Below, in pieces: positions 62,559-64,000 of a DNA stretch of 64,000 bases. The DNA is from Aliiroseovarius sp. Z3. GTDB taxonomy: Bacteria; Pseudomonadota; Alphaproteobacteria; Rhodobacterales; Rhodobacteraceae. Location of the stretch: the NCBI RefSeq assembly GCF_029105185.1, contig NZ_JAFMZK010000001.1:186001-250000 (forward strand), in the 5' to 3' direction. Made by a program: the position numbers and the translations under genes. The notes under the pieces were generated by a model that worked only from the letters and a program-made list of their open reading frames with translations, did not search any database and was not told the DNA's origin. Every line of letters starts with the position of its first letter. Positions within the stretch are counted from its first letter, which is position 1.

Positions 62559-64000
62559 TTGGGCGGGCGGCACGGATCGCGGCGCTGGCCGCCCTGCCCT
62601 TCGCCGCCAATGGGCAGGACGTGACAACCTATGGCAATTGTAGTCCGATCATTCAGGATGTCGGCGGCGATGTAACCGTTGTCTGCTACCGGGATCGGGA
62701 AAAGAAACCCCGGTTTCGTGTGGTCTATTACCGGCTTGGCGGCATCGGGCAGAGCTTTCTGATCAACGGCAAACTGTCACCTGAGTGGGAGAAGTATCTG
62801 GGTGGGCAGCAGGCCATCGTCGACAACGCCATTCACCACGAAATCCGCAACCTGACAGACAAGTTCGGGCAACAGATCGGCGGCAGCTATTTGTCTGGCA
62901 ATGTCGGTTTTGAGGGCGGCGATTTCAGCACGGGCCTTGCCGACTATGCGCAGGAGGTCAACGCAGATATCAAGGTATTTGAAACCGACGCGGGCGCAAT
63001 GCCGGATCTGAAGGCAAATGACGGCTGGCGCGTCTTTGGCCCCGGCGAGCTGTTCGTTCCCGACCTTAAGGCCGCCCAATCCCTGTTTCAGAAACACACG
63101 ATCCCCGCGGGTTATTATGCCTATTGGGGCACGTCATCGGGGCCGTCCGACTGGGTCGAGCCCGGATCGAAAATGACCGCCCCCACATTGTGGCGATCCC
63201 TGACGATGGCGGATCTGGAAGATTACGAAGCCCGCTATGATGCCTATCTGGGACGTGCGCTCGATTTATCCGATGATGCGCGCAGCGCCAGCGAACTTCG
63301 TCAGCGGTCCGAACGCGGCTTGTTTGCCAATACGGGGGCGGGATATTTCGAAGGTCGCCGCATTGATCACCGCCCGCTTGATGCACTGCGCTACCTTGCG
63401 CGGAACGGTTTGCCCCAGAACTATGCCATCGTGATGGGAGTGCCGGGCGTACATTATGGTTGGGCGTTCACCGCCAATACGCGCAGCGCCGATCTGCTGG
63501 TTGCCGTGCTGGAAAATGTCGGCGACACGCCGATGGATGTGGGCGCATTCAGCATTGCCGAAACCAACGAGATGACATTGCGGCGCCACGAAGATACGCA
63601 GGCCCTTCTGGCGGCGGCACGTCCTGTTGAAAAGCGGCTTTGGCCACCGGGCATGCTGGCGCCGAGGGAAAAACTGGTCATTCCCATTCGCATCGAAATG
63701 CCGCTTCTTCCCGAATTTTTTGACTGGATTATGTCGGGCTATCGCGACAATTACGCGGCGAGCGAGATGATCCGGGATCAAGCCGCGGCCTCTGAGGCAA
63801 AGTCGATTGCCTTCGTGCATCCATCGGAACGGACAAACCTGCTGTTTGCCCTGCCCCCGACGGGCATGCCCAAGGGACGCATCCCAGAGCTTATCGAGCG
63901 GTTCGAATACGGTCCCGCATGGGCCATTCAGGCGGTCGAGGTCGATGGCACCTCCTACGACTTCCGCCAGCATGATCCCAACAATTTCATCCTGTTCGCC
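62555..64000 (+). CDS. Large exported hypothetical protein, 3' end cut by window edge
   Basis: Open for 482 codons to the window edge with no stop. A signal-like N-terminus (MIGRAARIAALAALPFAANG) is followed by NCSPIIQDVGGDVTVVCYRD, which repeats the end of the preceding small protein almost residue for residue. Further on are YYRLGGIGQSFLINGK, a central GPGELFVPDLKAA and aromatic-rich regions. No catalytic motif is obvious. Overlap with the preceding gene suggests that the two proteins form a membrane/periplasmic pair. Confidence 0.8.
   Translation, partial: MIGRAARIAALAALPFAANGQDVTTYGNCSPIIQDVGGDVTVVCYRDREKKPRFRVVYYRLGGIGQSFLINGKLSPEWEKYLGGQQAIVDNAIHHEIRNLTDKFGQQIGGSYLSGNVGFEGGDFSTGLADYAQEVNADIKVFETDAGAMPDLKANDGWRVFGPGELFVPDLKAAQSLFQKHTIPAGYYAYWGTSSGPSDWVEPGSKMTAPTLWRSLTMADLEDYEARYDAYLGRALDLSDDARSASELRQRSERGLFANTGAGYFEGRRIDHRPLDALRYLARNGLPQNYAIVMGVPGVHYGWAFTANTRSADLLVAVLENVGDTPMDVGAFSIAETNEMTLRRHEDTQALLAAARPVEKRLWPPGMLAPREKLVIPIRIEMPLLPEFFDWIMSGYRDNYAASEMIRDQAAASEAKSIAFVHPSERTNLLFALPPTGMPKGRIPELIERFEYGPAWAIQAVEVDGTSYDFRQHDPNNFILFA

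Noticed and set aside
1-64000. CRISPR arrays, rRNA genes, complete insertion sequences, prophage genes
   Set aside because: Nothing with regular spaced repeats, rRNA sequence, transposase motifs or phage structural genes was seen on either strand.

Overview
The window looks like a chromosomal segment of an alphaproteobacterium of the order Rhodobacterales (roseobacter-type). The basis is gene content and order: aroK and xerD close together, ChpT of the CtrA phosphorelay, an L21 protein with a C-terminal helix-hairpin-helix tail, DUF1304, DUF3553 and PAS_5 proteins, an olsBA-type ornithine-lipid pair, a TRAP transporter, a GlxA-type regulator beside a liv transporter, and an smo/mtlK polyol operon. 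No rRNA, CRISPR array, complete insertion sequence or phage is visible.

Layout. 1-13.8 kb: housekeeping genes (aroK, xerD, DEAD-box helicase, RatA/COQ10-like, hpt, lipA, peroxiredoxin, gamma carbonic anhydrase, gmk, yicC, PAS_5 protein, class II DAHP synthase), with one A/T-rich orphan gene at 8.8-9.2 kb. 14-21.4 kb: GlxA-type regulator, branched-chain-amino-acid-type ABC transporter (livK-GF-small secreted protein-HM) and a MobA-like nucleotidyltransferase. 21.4-23.5 kb: Hint-domain protein and a cystathionine gamma-lyase-like enzyme.

23.5-30.8 kb: a compact island between a perfect 24-bp direct repeat and the 3' end of tRNA-Leu(CAA), whose own 3' end carries the other copy. All seven genes inside run on the minus strand, away from the tRNA. 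They encode an FdtA/QdtA-type 3,4-ketoisomerase, a DegT-type sugar aminotransferase, a private acyl carrier protein, an LpxD-like N-acyltransferase, an unrecognised 207-residue protein, a FabH-like ketoacyl synthase and a GT61 glycosyltransferase. The inferred product is a surface glycan carrying a 3-amino-3,6-dideoxyhexose whose amino group is acylated from a dedicated ACP. No integrase is present. This is the most interesting system in the window.

30.9-51.2 kb: TRAP transporter (DctPQM type), YpfJ-type metallopeptidase, DedA-like and DsbB proteins, TrmJ-type methyltransferase, TfoX-N protein, ThiE-like protein, ornithine-lipid acyltransferases, ChpT, the proA-proB-obgE block with three tandem GNATs, rpmA-rplU, a TPR-sulfotransferase and two DUF2059 paralogues. 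51.4-54.5 kb: tRNA-Ser(CGA), then a GT2/glycerophosphotransferase fusion coupled to a sulfotransferase. 54.5-62.1 kb: a complete polyol (sorbitol/mannitol-type) catabolic operon with its LacI regulator and two matching operator candidates. 62.3-64.0 kb: a small membrane protein and a large exported protein, cut by the window edge, that share an unusual short motif.

One pattern crosses several operons. All three solute-binding-protein genes (liv, TRAP, smo) are followed by a strong hairpin before the next transporter gene, which fits differential expression of binding protein over membrane components. Two near-identical CtrA-box-like 15-mers lie next to the start codons of yicC and olsB.
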